Source of the DNA: an uncultured Prevotellaceae bacterium
GTDB lineage: Bacteria > Bacteroidota > Bacteroidia > Bacteroidales > Muribaculaceae
Assembly: GCA_937916085.1 (NCBI GenBank)
Contig: CALGGO010000065.1
Span: 1 to 13,182, forward strand
DNA length: 13,182 bases
Direction of reading: 5' to 3'
A program made the position numbers and the translations under genes. The notes beneath the pieces are model-generated. The model searched no databases. It was not told the origin of the DNA and saw only the letters and a program-made list of their open reading frames with translations. Each line of letters opens with the position of its first letter. Within the stretch, counting starts at the first letter, position 1. This document shows, piece by piece, positions 1 through 6,325 of the stretch.

Positions 1-479
1 TGGACATGTATGAGACCGATGAGTACATCAAGGAGAACATCGGCCGCAAGATTGTGATTGTGGGAGCCTCGACTGGTACCGACGCTCACACTGTGGGCAT
101 CGACGCCATCATGAATATGAAGGGTTATGCTGGACATTACGGTCTGGAGCGCTACGAGATGATAGAGGCCTATAACTTGGGCTCGCAAGTTCCTAATGAG
201 GAGTTTATCGCTCGTGGCATTGAGCTTCATGCCGACGCATTGCTCGTGTCGCAGACAGTGACCCAGAAAGACGTACACATCCAGAACATGACCAACTTCA
301 TCGAGCTGATGGAGGCCGAGGGCTTGCGCGACAAGATGATTTGCTGCTGCGGCGGCGCGCGTGTGACTCATGAACTCGCCAAAGAGCTTGGCTTTGATGC
401 CGGCTTCGGCATGAATACCTATGCCGACGATGTGGCTTCATTTGTCGTGCAAGAGATGGTGAAGCGTGGAATGAAGTAG
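1..479 (+). CDS. kamE: D-lysine/beta-lysine 5,6-aminomutase, beta (B12-binding) subunit, 3' part
   Basis: This gene is cut by the left window edge; the reading frame is open from base 3, and about 158 C-terminal residues are visible. The family moves the terminal amino group of beta-lysine or D-lysine from C6 to C5, using adenosylcobalamin and PLP, in lysine fermentation. Counting from the first Met (base 6), the B12-binding DxHxxG motif is DAHTVG at residues 26-31, with His28 as the cobalt ligand. Lys39 follows eleven residues later. This matches the His133/Lys144 spacing of the clostridial enzyme, where the lysine forms the PLP aldimine. A CCCGGAR segment (about 112-118) sits in the Rossmann-like B12 domain. 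The alpha subunit (kamD) is expected just upstream. The next gene starts 118 bp downstream in the same direction. The identification is secure; only the N-terminal half is unseen. Confidence 0.95.
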   Translation, partial: DMYETDEYIKENIGRKIVIVGASTGTDAHTVGIDAIMNMKGYAGHYGLERYEMIEAYNLGSQVPNEEFIARGIELHADALLVSQTVTQKDVHIQNMTNFIELMEAEGLRDKMICCCGGARVTHELAKELGFDAGFGMNTYADDVASFVVQEMVKRGMK

Positions 480-496
480 CGCATAGCGCTGATTAG

Positions 497-539
497 GGAT
501 TAAAGATTAGTGATTATCGAGTCTATCAATCTTTAATTC
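497..539 (+). repeat. AT-rich inverted repeat in the kamE-atoA spacer
   Basis: ATTAAAGATT at 499-508 is matched exactly by AATCTTTAAT at 528-537. One G-U and one G-C pair extend the stem outward to 497 and 539. The loop is 19 nt, and no T-run follows on the + strand. It could be an mRNA processing or stability hairpin between cistrons; a terminator is unlikely. The rest of the 118-bp spacer is AT-rich and shows no clear promoter. Confidence 0.6.
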
Positions 540-597
540 AAGAGATCTGAAGAATATTTAAACACAATAATATTAACATCATAAACCGTAATTAACT

Positions 598-1257
598 ATG
601 GATAAGTATCAAATGAGAGAGGTCATTGCTAAGCGTGCCGCTAAGGAGTTGCACGACGGTGACGTAGTGAATTTGGGTATTGGTATCCCAACATTGATTC
701 CTAACTATCTTCCTGAAGGCGTGGAGGTAACCCTCCAAACCGAGAACGGCGCTATGGGCATGGGTCCAACACCTGCCGAGGGCGAGGAAGACAAGAACTT
801 GATTAACGCTGGTGGTGGCTTCATCACTCTGGAACCCGGCGCTTGCACTTTCGATTCTGCAACTTCGTTTGCCATCATTCGTGGCGGACATGTGAACGTG
901 TCGTTCCTCGGCGCATTGCAGGTTGATGAAAAGGGAAACCTTGCCAACTGGATTATCCCTGGCAAGATGGCTCCCGGCATGGGTGGCGCTATGGACCTCG
1001 TAGTAGGCGCCAAGCGTGTGATTCTCACTATGGAGCACACCCAGAAAGGCAACCACAAGATTTTGAAAGAGTGTACATTGCCACTTACTGCTGCTGGTCA
1101 GGTAAACATGATTATCACCGAGATGGGTGTTATGGACATCACCCCCGAAGGCATCGTGCTGCGTGAGCTGCATCCCGAGTTCACCGTTGAGCAGGTTCAG
1201 GAGGCTACTGGCGCTACACTCATCATTGATCCAAACCTCAAACCAATGGACGTTTAA
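598..1257 (+). CDS. atoA: Acetate/butyrate-acetoacetate CoA-transferase, subunit B
   Basis: This is a class I CoA-transferase B subunit of 219 residues, the usual length. The catalytic glutamate lies in TENG (Glu49, residues 48-51), where it forms the glutamyl-CoA thioester. The glycine-rich GGGF stretch (about 72-75) and the GKMAPGMGGAMD segment (about 122-133) are family hallmarks. The enzyme moves CoA between butyryl-CoA and acetoacetate (or acetate), so it releases butyrate and regenerates acetoacetyl-CoA. This is the CoA-transfer step of lysine fermentation, and it fits between kamE and the butyryl-CoA genes. Subunits A and B normally sit side by side, but no A subunit (atoD-like) is seen here, so it must be upstream of kamE or elsewhere. 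ATG 598 is preceded by AT-rich sequence without a clear Shine-Dalgarno, as is usual for Bacteroidota. The exact substrate pair is inferred from context. Confidence 0.92.
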   Translation: MDKYQMREVIAKRAAKELHDGDVVNLGIGIPTLIPNYLPEGVEVTLQTENGAMGMGPTPAEGEEDKNLINAGGGFITLEPGACTFDSATSFAIIRGGHVNVSFLGALQVDEKGNLANWIIPGKMAPGMGGAMDLVVGAKRVILTMEHTQKGNHKILKECTLPLTAAGQVNMIITEMGVMDITPEGIVLRELHPEFTVEQVQEATGATLIIDPNLKPMDV

Positions 1258-1259
1258 TT

Positions 1260-1355
1260 AAGTTTTAAGTTGTAGGTGTTAAGTTTTAAGTTTATTTTCT
1301 TCTAAAATTTGAGGTTTGTAAACACTTAACACTTGATACTTGACACTTAGCACTT
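1260..1355 (+). repeat. Opposed arrays of 7-bp repeats filling the atoA-crt spacer
   Basis: Five heptamers at 1260-1294 read AAGTTTT, AAGTTGT, AGGTGTT, AAGTTTT, AAGTTTA. Five more at 1321-1355 read AACACTT, AACACTT, GATACTT, GACACTT, AGCACTT. The second set is close to the reverse complement of the first (AAGTGTT against AAGTTTT), so the transcript could fold into a long imperfect stem with an AT-rich loop of about 26 nt. No promoter or ORF is evident in the spacer. Function unknown. Confidence 0.75.
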
Positions 1356-1364
1356 AACATTGTT

Positions 1365-2144
1365 ATGGATTACAATTTCCTGAAGATTGAGAAAATTGAT
1401 GGTGGCATCACCATTCTCAAAATCTCGGCGCCCAAGTCGCTCAATGCGCTCAACTCCATAATATTGACGGAGCTGGACAACTTCATTGAAAGCATTGACC
1501 CTGCCACCCGCGTGCTCATTATCACTGGTGACGGCGAGAAATCGTTTGTCGCCGGTGCCGACATCAGCGAGATGGCGCACCTTGATGAGCAAGAGGGCTA
1601 TGAGTTTGGCAAACTTGGTGCAGCGGTGTTCCGCAAGATAGAGGTGCTGCCCATCCCTGTGATTGCCGCGATTAATGGCTTCGCATTGGGTGGTGGCTGC
1701 GAGCTCGCTATGGCGTGCGACATCCGCATCGCGTCGGTGAAGGCTAAGTTTGGACAGCCCGAAGTTGGTTTGGGCATCATCCCGGGCTTCTCAGGCACCT
1801 ACCGTCTGCCCAAGCTCATTGGTCAGGGTTATGCCAAGGAGATGATATATACCGGCAAGATAATCCGTGCCGACGAGGCGTTGCGCATAGGTTTGGTGAA
1901 CTCTATCCACGAGCCCGAAGAGCTTATGCCCGCTGCCGTTGAGATGGCAAAGAAGATGCTTGCCTGCGCTCCCACGGCGATATGTCTCGCCAAGCTGAGC
2001 ATCAACGAGAACTATGACCTCAACGCTCCCGAAGCTCTTGAGCTTGAGAGCAAACTCTTCGGCAAGTGTTTCGCCACTGCCGACCAGAAAGAGGGTATGG
2101 ACGCGTTCCTCAATAAACGTCCTGCCAATTTCGAAGGAAAATAA
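1365..2144 (+). CDS. crt: Enoyl-CoA hydratase (crotonase)
   Basis: This is a crotonase-fold hydratase of 259 residues, full length for a short-chain enzyme. It interconverts (S)-3-hydroxybutyryl-CoA and crotonyl-CoA in the cytoplasm. The oxyanion-hole segment FVAGAD is at 61-66. GGGCELAM (109-116) supplies Gly110 and the first catalytic glutamate, Glu113. FGQPEVGLG (129-137) supplies the second, Glu133. Both glutamates of the rat enzyme (144 and 164) are kept at the same 20-residue spacing, so hydratase activity is likely rather than another crotonase-fold reaction. It precedes the 3-hydroxybutyryl-CoA dehydrogenase gene, so the pair covers acetoacetyl-CoA to crotonyl-CoA. The ATG at 1365 follows the heptamer array directly. 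The gene name is given by function; 3-hydroxypropionyl or longer 3-hydroxyacyl substrates cannot be ruled out. Confidence 0.93.
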   Translation: MDYNFLKIEKIDGGITILKISAPKSLNALNSIILTELDNFIESIDPATRVLIITGDGEKSFVAGADISEMAHLDEQEGYEFGKLGAAVFRKIEVLPIPVIAAINGFALGGGCELAMACDIRIASVKAKFGQPEVGLGIIPGFSGTYRLPKLIGQGYAKEMIYTGKIIRADEALRIGLVNSIHEPEELMPAAVEMAKKMLACAPTAICLAKLSINENYDLNAPEALELESKLFGKCFATADQKEGMDAFLNKRPANFEGK

Positions 2145-2160
2145 ATACCTTTATCGAGAA

Positions 2161-2216
2161 GAGGCAATATCTATTGCCTTGTTTACTCATTAACTTGTAA
2201 ACTTGTTAACTAAATA
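2161..2216 (+). repeat. Small hairpin plus 8-bp repeat array in the crt-hbd spacer
   Basis: GGCAATA (2163-2169) and TATTGCC (2172-2178) form a tight inverted repeat. It runs into an 8-bp array: CCTTGTTT, ACTCATTA, ACTTGTAA, ACTTGTTA, ACTAAATA (2177-2216). A 16-nt piece, ATTGCCTTGTTTACTC (2173-2188), recurs exactly in the next spacer at 3157-3172. The hairpin is followed by only a broken T-run, so it is at most a weak attenuator. No promoter is recognised in this 85-bp spacer. Confidence 0.65.
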
Positions 2217-2229
2217 AAACATTTTAATC

Positions 2230-3066
2230 ATGAAAATTTGTGTAATTGGAACCGGAACAATGGCTAAAGGTATCGTCAAGGCGTTTGCCGCCAAGATGCC
2301 TGTGGTCATGAAGAGCCGCACCGACGCCAGCCTTGAGAAGGCTATGGCTTCAATCTCTAAGGGTTACAACAAACTCGTGGAGAAGGGTAAAATCACTCAA
2401 GAGAAGATGGATGCCATCTTGGCAAACATCACCACTACCACCGACTACGCTACATTTGCCGACGCCGACCTCGTAATCGAGGCTGCCGTTGAGAACATGC
2501 AGCTCAAGAAGGACGTGTTTATGGAGCTTGACAAAATATGCAAGCCCGAGACAATCTTCGCTACCAACTCATCGTCGCTGTCAATCACCGAGATTGCCGC
2601 TTGCACCAGCCGTCCCGCACAGTTCATTGGCTGCCACTTCTTCAACCCCGCCGACCGCATGGCGCTCGTTGAGGTTATCAAGGGTCAGCTCACCAGCGAT
2701 GAGACCGCAAAGTGCATCATCGACCTCACCACCGAGATTGGCAAGACTCCAGTGCCTGTGAACGAGGCTCCCGGCTTTGTCGTGAACCGCATCCTTATCC
2801 CGATGATCAACGAGGCAGTGGGCATTCTTGCCGACGGCATCGCCAGTGCCGAGGACATCGACAAGTGCATGATGCTTGGTGCTAACCACCCAATGGGACC
2901 ATTGGCACTCGCCGACCTTATCGGTAACGACGTGAACCTCGCCATCATGGAGGTGCTTTACAACGAGTTTGGCGATCCCAAGTATCGTCCTCACCCACTG
3001 TTGAGAAAGATGGTGCGAGCTGGTCTGCTCGGCCGCAAGACAGGAGAAGGCTTCTACAAATATTAA
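2230..3066 (+). CDS. hbd: 3-hydroxybutyryl-CoA dehydrogenase
   Basis: A single-domain-pair 3-hydroxyacyl-CoA dehydrogenase of 278 residues (typical about 280). It reduces acetoacetyl-CoA to 3-hydroxybutyryl-CoA. The N-terminal Rossmann fold starts at residue 3, with GTGTMAKG at 7-14. The catalytic set is complete and correctly spaced: Ser115, His136 (GCHFFNPA), Glu148 and Asn186 (PGFVVNR). The C-terminal dimerisation domain ends in GLLGRKTGEGFYKY. Two features differ from clostridial NAD enzymes. The third glycine of GxGxxG is Ala12, and the acidic residue that ends strand 2 is replaced by Ser29-Arg30 (VVMKSRT). Both changes are common in NADP(H)-binding Rossmann folds, so NADPH use is an inference worth testing. 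The gene lies between the hydratase and butyryl-CoA dehydrogenase genes. ATG 2230 follows an AT-rich stretch. Confidence 0.94.
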   Translation: MKICVIGTGTMAKGIVKAFAAKMPVVMKSRTDASLEKAMASISKGYNKLVEKGKITQEKMDAILANITTTTDYATFADADLVIEAAVENMQLKKDVFMELDKICKPETIFATNSSSLSITEIAACTSRPAQFIGCHFFNPADRMALVEVIKGQLTSDETAKCIIDLTTEIGKTPVPVNEAPGFVVNRILIPMINEAVGILADGIASAEDIDKCMMLGANHPMGPLALADLIGNDVNLAIMEVLYNEFGDPKYRPHPLLRKMVRAGLLGRKTGEGFYKY

Positions 3067-3233
3067 AGCTGACAAGTAACAAGCTGACGAGCTGACAAGG
3101 TAGTAGCAACTGCTGCCTAGCTGACGAGGCGCGCCTCGTTTCTGTGGCTCTATACCATTGCCTTGTTTACTCGTTTCTCGTCAGCTAGTTAGCTAAAAAC
3201 TAAAAACTGATAAACTATTAACTAAATACTTTT
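3067..3233 (+). repeat. Repeat-rich hbd-bcd spacer with nested palindromes
   Basis: This 167-bp spacer holds no gene. AGCTGAC-like units recur at about 3068-3099. CTAGCTGACGAG (3117-3128) is repeated inverted and exact at 3177-3188. Just inside the left arm is the perfect palindrome ACGAGGCGCGCCTCGT (3124-3139), followed by TTTCT, which could act as a weak hairpin attenuator. ATTGCCTTGTTTACTC (3157-3172) copies 16 nt of the previous spacer. The last 45 bp is AT-rich with AAACT-like repeats. No consensus promoter is seen, so bcd and etfBA are probably read from upstream. Confidence 0.65.
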
Positions 3234-4373
3234 ATGGATTTCAGTTATTCAAAGACAGAACAACTATTCCTGCAGATGATTCGCGAGTTTGCCGAGAAAG
3301 AGGTAAAACCTCTGGCAGCCGAGGTTGATGAGCAGGAACGCTTCCCACTTGAGACAGTGGAGAAGATGGGTAAGTTGGGCATAATGGGAATTCCCGTGCC
3401 CAAAGAATATGGTGGTGCCGGCGGCACTGTGCAGATGTATATCATGGCTGTAGAGGAGCTTTCGAGAGTTTGCGCCACCACTGGCGTAGTGCTCTCGGCT
3501 CACACCTCTTTGTGCATGGCTCCAATCATGGAGCACGGCACCGAGGAACAGAAGATAAAATACTTGCCTAAGCTCGCTTCGGGCGAGTGGATTGGTGCCT
3601 TCGGTCTTACCGAGCCTAACGCCGGTACCGATGCCGCTATGCAACAGACTATGGCTGTTGATGCCGGCGACAAATGGATTCTCAATGGCTCGAAGATTTT
3701 CATCACCAACGCTTCTTACGCCAACGTGTTCATCGTGATGGCGATGACCGACAAGTCGAAGGGCACAAAGGGCATCTCGGCGTTTATCGTTGAGAGAGGC
3801 ATGCCAGGTTTCTCTATCGGTAAGAAAGAGCTGAAGATGGGTATTCGCGGTAGTGCTACCTGCGAGCTCATTTTCGAGAATTGCGAAGTGCCTAAAGAGA
3901 ACTTGCTTGGCCAACTCGGCAAGGGCTTCAGCATTGCCATGAAGACCCTCGACGGCGGACGCATAGGTATCGCTTCACAGGCTCTGGGTATCGCTCAGGG
4001 CGCAATGGACGAGACAGTGCGTTACACTAAGGAGCGCAAGCAGTTTGGACGCGCTATCGCCAAGTTCCAGAACACCCAGTTCCAGATGGCCGACCTCAAG
4101 ACAAAGGTTGAGGCAGCCCGCCTGCTCGTGCGCAGCGCCGCCTGGAAGAAGGACAACGGCATACCTTACAGTGCCGATGCCGCTATGGCGAAGCTCTTTG
4201 CCGCCGAGACTGCTATGGAAGTAACCACTAAAGCGGTTCAGTTCCACGGTGGCTATGGCTACACTCGTGAATATCCTGTAGAGCGCATGATGCGCGACGC
4301 TAAGATTACCGAGATTTACGAAGGTACATCTGAGGTTCAGCGCATGGTGATTGCTGGTCATTTATTTAAATAA
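3234..4373 (+). CDS. bcd: Short-chain acyl-CoA (butyryl-CoA) dehydrogenase
   Basis: A flavin acyl-CoA dehydrogenase of 379 residues, standard for the butyryl-CoA enzyme. In fermentation it reduces crotonyl-CoA to butyryl-CoA, taking electrons from Etf. The N-terminal helical domain is followed by the first family signature GAFGLTEPNAGTD (121-133), the beta-barrel domain, and the C-terminal helical domain with GGYGYTREYPVERMMRDAKI (339-358). The catalytic base is Glu363 in IYEGTSEVQR (361-370), the position of Glu367 in the well-studied butyryl-CoA enzyme, which argues against isovaleryl- or long-chain types. There is no membrane or signal segment. etfB follows after 18 bp and etfA after that, so a Bcd-EtfAB complex is likely. 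Whether it couples to ferredoxin by flavin bifurcation is an inference from the gene set. Confidence 0.94.
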   Translation: MDFSYSKTEQLFLQMIREFAEKEVKPLAAEVDEQERFPLETVEKMGKLGIMGIPVPKEYGGAGGTVQMYIMAVEELSRVCATTGVVLSAHTSLCMAPIMEHGTEEQKIKYLPKLASGEWIGAFGLTEPNAGTDAAMQQTMAVDAGDKWILNGSKIFITNASYANVFIVMAMTDKSKGTKGISAFIVERGMPGFSIGKKELKMGIRGSATCELIFENCEVPKENLLGQLGKGFSIAMKTLDGGRIGIASQALGIAQGAMDETVRYTKERKQFGRAIAKFQNTQFQMADLKTKVEAARLLVRSAAWKKDNGIPYSADAAMAKLFAAETAMEVTTKAVQFHGGYGYTREYPVERMMRDAKITEIYEGTSEVQRMVIAGHLFK

Positions 4374-4375
4374 TC

Positions 4376-4382
4376 AAGGAGG
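4376..4382 (+). promoter_or_regulatory. Strong Shine-Dalgarno before etfB
   Basis: AAGGAGG lies 9 nt upstream of the etfB ATG (4392), just after the bcd stop. The other starts in this operon lack such a site, and Bacteroidota genes usually do without one. It may raise etfB translation relative to its neighbours. Confidence 0.6.
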
Positions 4383-4391
4383 ACACAAGAT

Positions 4392-5174
4392 ATGAATATT
4401 ATAGTTTGCGTAAAACAAGTTCCCGATACCACCGAAATCAAGATTGACCCCGTAAAGGGCACCTTGATTCGTGATGGAGTGCCAAGCATTATGAACCCCG
4501 ACGACAAGGGCGGTCTCGAACTCGCTCTGCGTCTCAAGGACGCTCATGGCGCTCATGTGACTGTAATCTCGATGGGTCCTCCCCAGGCCGATGTGATGCT
4601 GCGTGAGGCTCTCGCTATGGGTGCCGACCGTGCCATCCTGCTGAGTGACCGCAAGTTTGCCGGTGCCGACACACTGGCTACCTCTTACGCCCTCTCGGGT
4701 CTGTGCCGCACTCTCGACTACGACCTCATTATCGCTGGCCGTCAGGCTATCGACGGTGACACCGCACAGGTAGGTCCCGAGCTGGCTGAGCACCTTGGCT
4801 TGCCACAGATTACCTACGTTGCCGACGCCAAACTGCTCGAAAACGGCAATCTGCTCGTTCACAAGGAGAACGAGGATAGCGTGCAGGTTCTTGAGGCCGA
4901 AGGCAAGTGTCTCTTGACAGTGCTTGCTTCGGCTTTCGACGCCCGCTACATGAGCGTGAGCGGCATTATGGAAGCCTACAACAAGGAAGTTGAGGTTTGG
5001 GGTGCCGACAAGATTGACGTAGAGGAAGGCAAGTTAGGACTTTCGGGCTCGCCTACTAAGGTGTTCCGCTCGTTCCCCAAAGCCATGAAAGAGCCTGGTG
5101 AGGTTCACGAAGTGACTCCCGAAGAGGCTGTAGAGCTTATCGTTAATAAACTTAAAGAGAAACACATCATCTAA
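4392..5174 (+). CDS. etfB: Electron transfer flavoprotein, beta subunit
   Basis: EtfB of 260 residues, full length. It begins with MNIIVCVKQVPDT and carries the beta-subunit signatures SDRKFAGADTLATS (85-98) and GRQAIDGDTAQVGPE (116-130), which form the nucleotide/flavin pocket. The latter two resemble EtfB of amino-acid- and butyrate-fermenting anaerobes, where this site binds FAD and the complex bifurcates electrons from NADH to crotonyl-CoA and ferredoxin. That assignment is by resemblance recalled from the family, not proven. The protein pairs with EtfA, encoded 12 bp downstream, and delivers electrons to Bcd, encoded 18 bp upstream. Confidence 0.95.
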   Translation: MNIIVCVKQVPDTTEIKIDPVKGTLIRDGVPSIMNPDDKGGLELALRLKDAHGAHVTVISMGPPQADVMLREALAMGADRAILLSDRKFAGADTLATSYALSGLCRTLDYDLIIAGRQAIDGDTAQVGPELAEHLGLPQITYVADAKLLENGNLLVHKENEDSVQVLEAEGKCLLTVLASAFDARYMSVSGIMEAYNKEVEVWGADKIDVEEGKLGLSGSPTKVFRSFPKAMKEPGEVHEVTPEEAVELIVNKLKEKHII

Positions 5175-5186
5175 AAGTAAAGAGCT

Positions 5187-6203
5187 ATGGAAAAGAAAGA
5201 TTATAAGAACGTATTCGTTTTTGCTGAACAACGCGAAGGTGTAATCCAACCCGTTGCTTTTGAACTTTTGGGCAAGGCTCGTGACCTCGCCGATGTGCTT
5301 GAAGAGAAAGTGATTGCCATGTTCTTGGGATGTGGCATCAAAGATAAGGCTCAGGATCTCATTGAGCATGGTGCCGACGAGGTAATAGTTGTTGACACTC
5401 CCGAACTCAAGGATTTCCTCTCGGAGCAGTATGCTCAGGCAGTGTCGCAGATTGTGCTTGACCGCAAGCCTCACATTGTGCTTTATGGCGCTACCACCAT
5501 TGGCCGCGACCTGGCTCCACGCTTGGCTTCGCGTCTCAAGACTGGTCTTACTGCCGACTGCACTAAGCTCGAGATTCAACCTGTTAAGGATGAAGAGAAG
5601 GAATTCTGCATGACTCGTCCAGCATTTGGTGGCAACTTGATGGCTACCATCGTGTGCCCCAACAACCGTCCACAGATGTCGACAGTGCGCCCCGGTGTGA
5701 TGCAGAAGATGGAGCGCGACGCAAGCCGCAAGGGTGTTATCACCGAGTTTGCACCCAAGTTTGACACCTCGAAGTTCAAGGTTAAAGTGGTTGAGACCAT
5801 CAAGGCCGACAAGAGTGTTGCCGACATCTCGGAGGCTAAGATTCTCGTTTCAGGTGGCCGTGGCGTTCACGACAAGGAAGGCTTTGACAAGCTGCAGGCT
5901 CTCGCCGACGTGCTTGGCGGACAAGTTGCCTCGTCGCGCGCTATGGTTGACAACGGTGTGATGCCTCACGAGTGTCAGGTGGGACAGACTGGTAAGACCG
6001 TGCGTCCTAACCTTTACATGGCATGTGGCATCAGCGGTGCCATCCAGCACCTCGCTGGTATGGAGGAGAGCGATTTCATCATCGCCATCAACAAGGATAA
6101 GTTTGCTCCTATCTTCAGTGTTGCCGACCTCGGCATCGTGGGCGACCTTCACAAGATTGTTCCCATGCTCACCGAGCGCATTAAGAAAGAGCTGGAGAAA
6201 TAA
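5187..6203 (+). CDS. etfA: Electron transfer flavoprotein, alpha subunit
   Basis: EtfA of 338 residues. The N-terminal domain pairs with EtfB. The C-terminal FAD domain shows SGGRG (222-226), QVGQTGK (264-270), PNLYMACGISGAIQH (274-288) and INKDKFAPIFSVADLGIVGD (301-320), the standard EtfA FAD-binding pattern. It binds the FAD that shuttles electrons to butyryl-CoA dehydrogenase. No ferredoxin domain is fused at the N-terminus. It is the last gene of the operon: the stop is followed within about 35 bp by a strong intrinsic terminator. Confidence 0.96.
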   Translation: MEKKDYKNVFVFAEQREGVIQPVAFELLGKARDLADVLEEKVIAMFLGCGIKDKAQDLIEHGADEVIVVDTPELKDFLSEQYAQAVSQIVLDRKPHIVLYGATTIGRDLAPRLASRLKTGLTADCTKLEIQPVKDEEKEFCMTRPAFGGNLMATIVCPNNRPQMSTVRPGVMQKMERDASRKGVITEFAPKFDTSKFKVKVVETIKADKSVADISEAKILVSGGRGVHDKEGFDKLQALADVLGGQVASSRAMVDNGVMPHECQVGQTGKTVRPNLYMACGISGAIQHLAGMEESDFIIAINKDKFAPIFSVADLGIVGDLHKIVPMLTERIKKELEK

Positions 6204-6236
6204 AACCAATCAGGATTTAGTTCTGATATAATTAAG

Positions 6237-6276
6237 GAGGGTGGCCTAAGTTGATTTGGGCCACTCTCTGTTTTTT
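6237..6276 (+). terminator. Intrinsic terminator of the fermentation operon
   Basis: GAGGGTGGCC (6237-6246) pairs with GGCCACTCTC (6259-6268) in a 10-bp stem with one G-U pair; three more weak pairs can form inside. TGTTTTTT follows (6269-6276). Placed about 33 bp after the etfA stop, it is a textbook rho-independent terminator. It separates the + strand operon from the convergent kinase genes. Confidence 0.9.
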
Positions 6277-6325
6277 CTCGTTGCAAGAACTCAAAGTTTA
6301 CTCTGGAAGATGGTTGTAAAACTCA

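Noticed and set aside
592..1173. 193-residue - strand frame opposite atoA, and similar long frames opposite bcd, hbd and etf
   Set aside because: These are antisense shadows of well-identified + strand genes, with no family motifs of their own.
1315..1350. Promoter before the crotonase gene
   Set aside because: A TTTG occurs, but the matching -7 position lacks TAnnTTTG; the resemblance comes from the heptamer array.
1260..1355. CRISPR or microsatellite in the atoA-crt spacer
   Set aside because: The 7-nt units are degenerate and change orientation halfway, which does not fit either.
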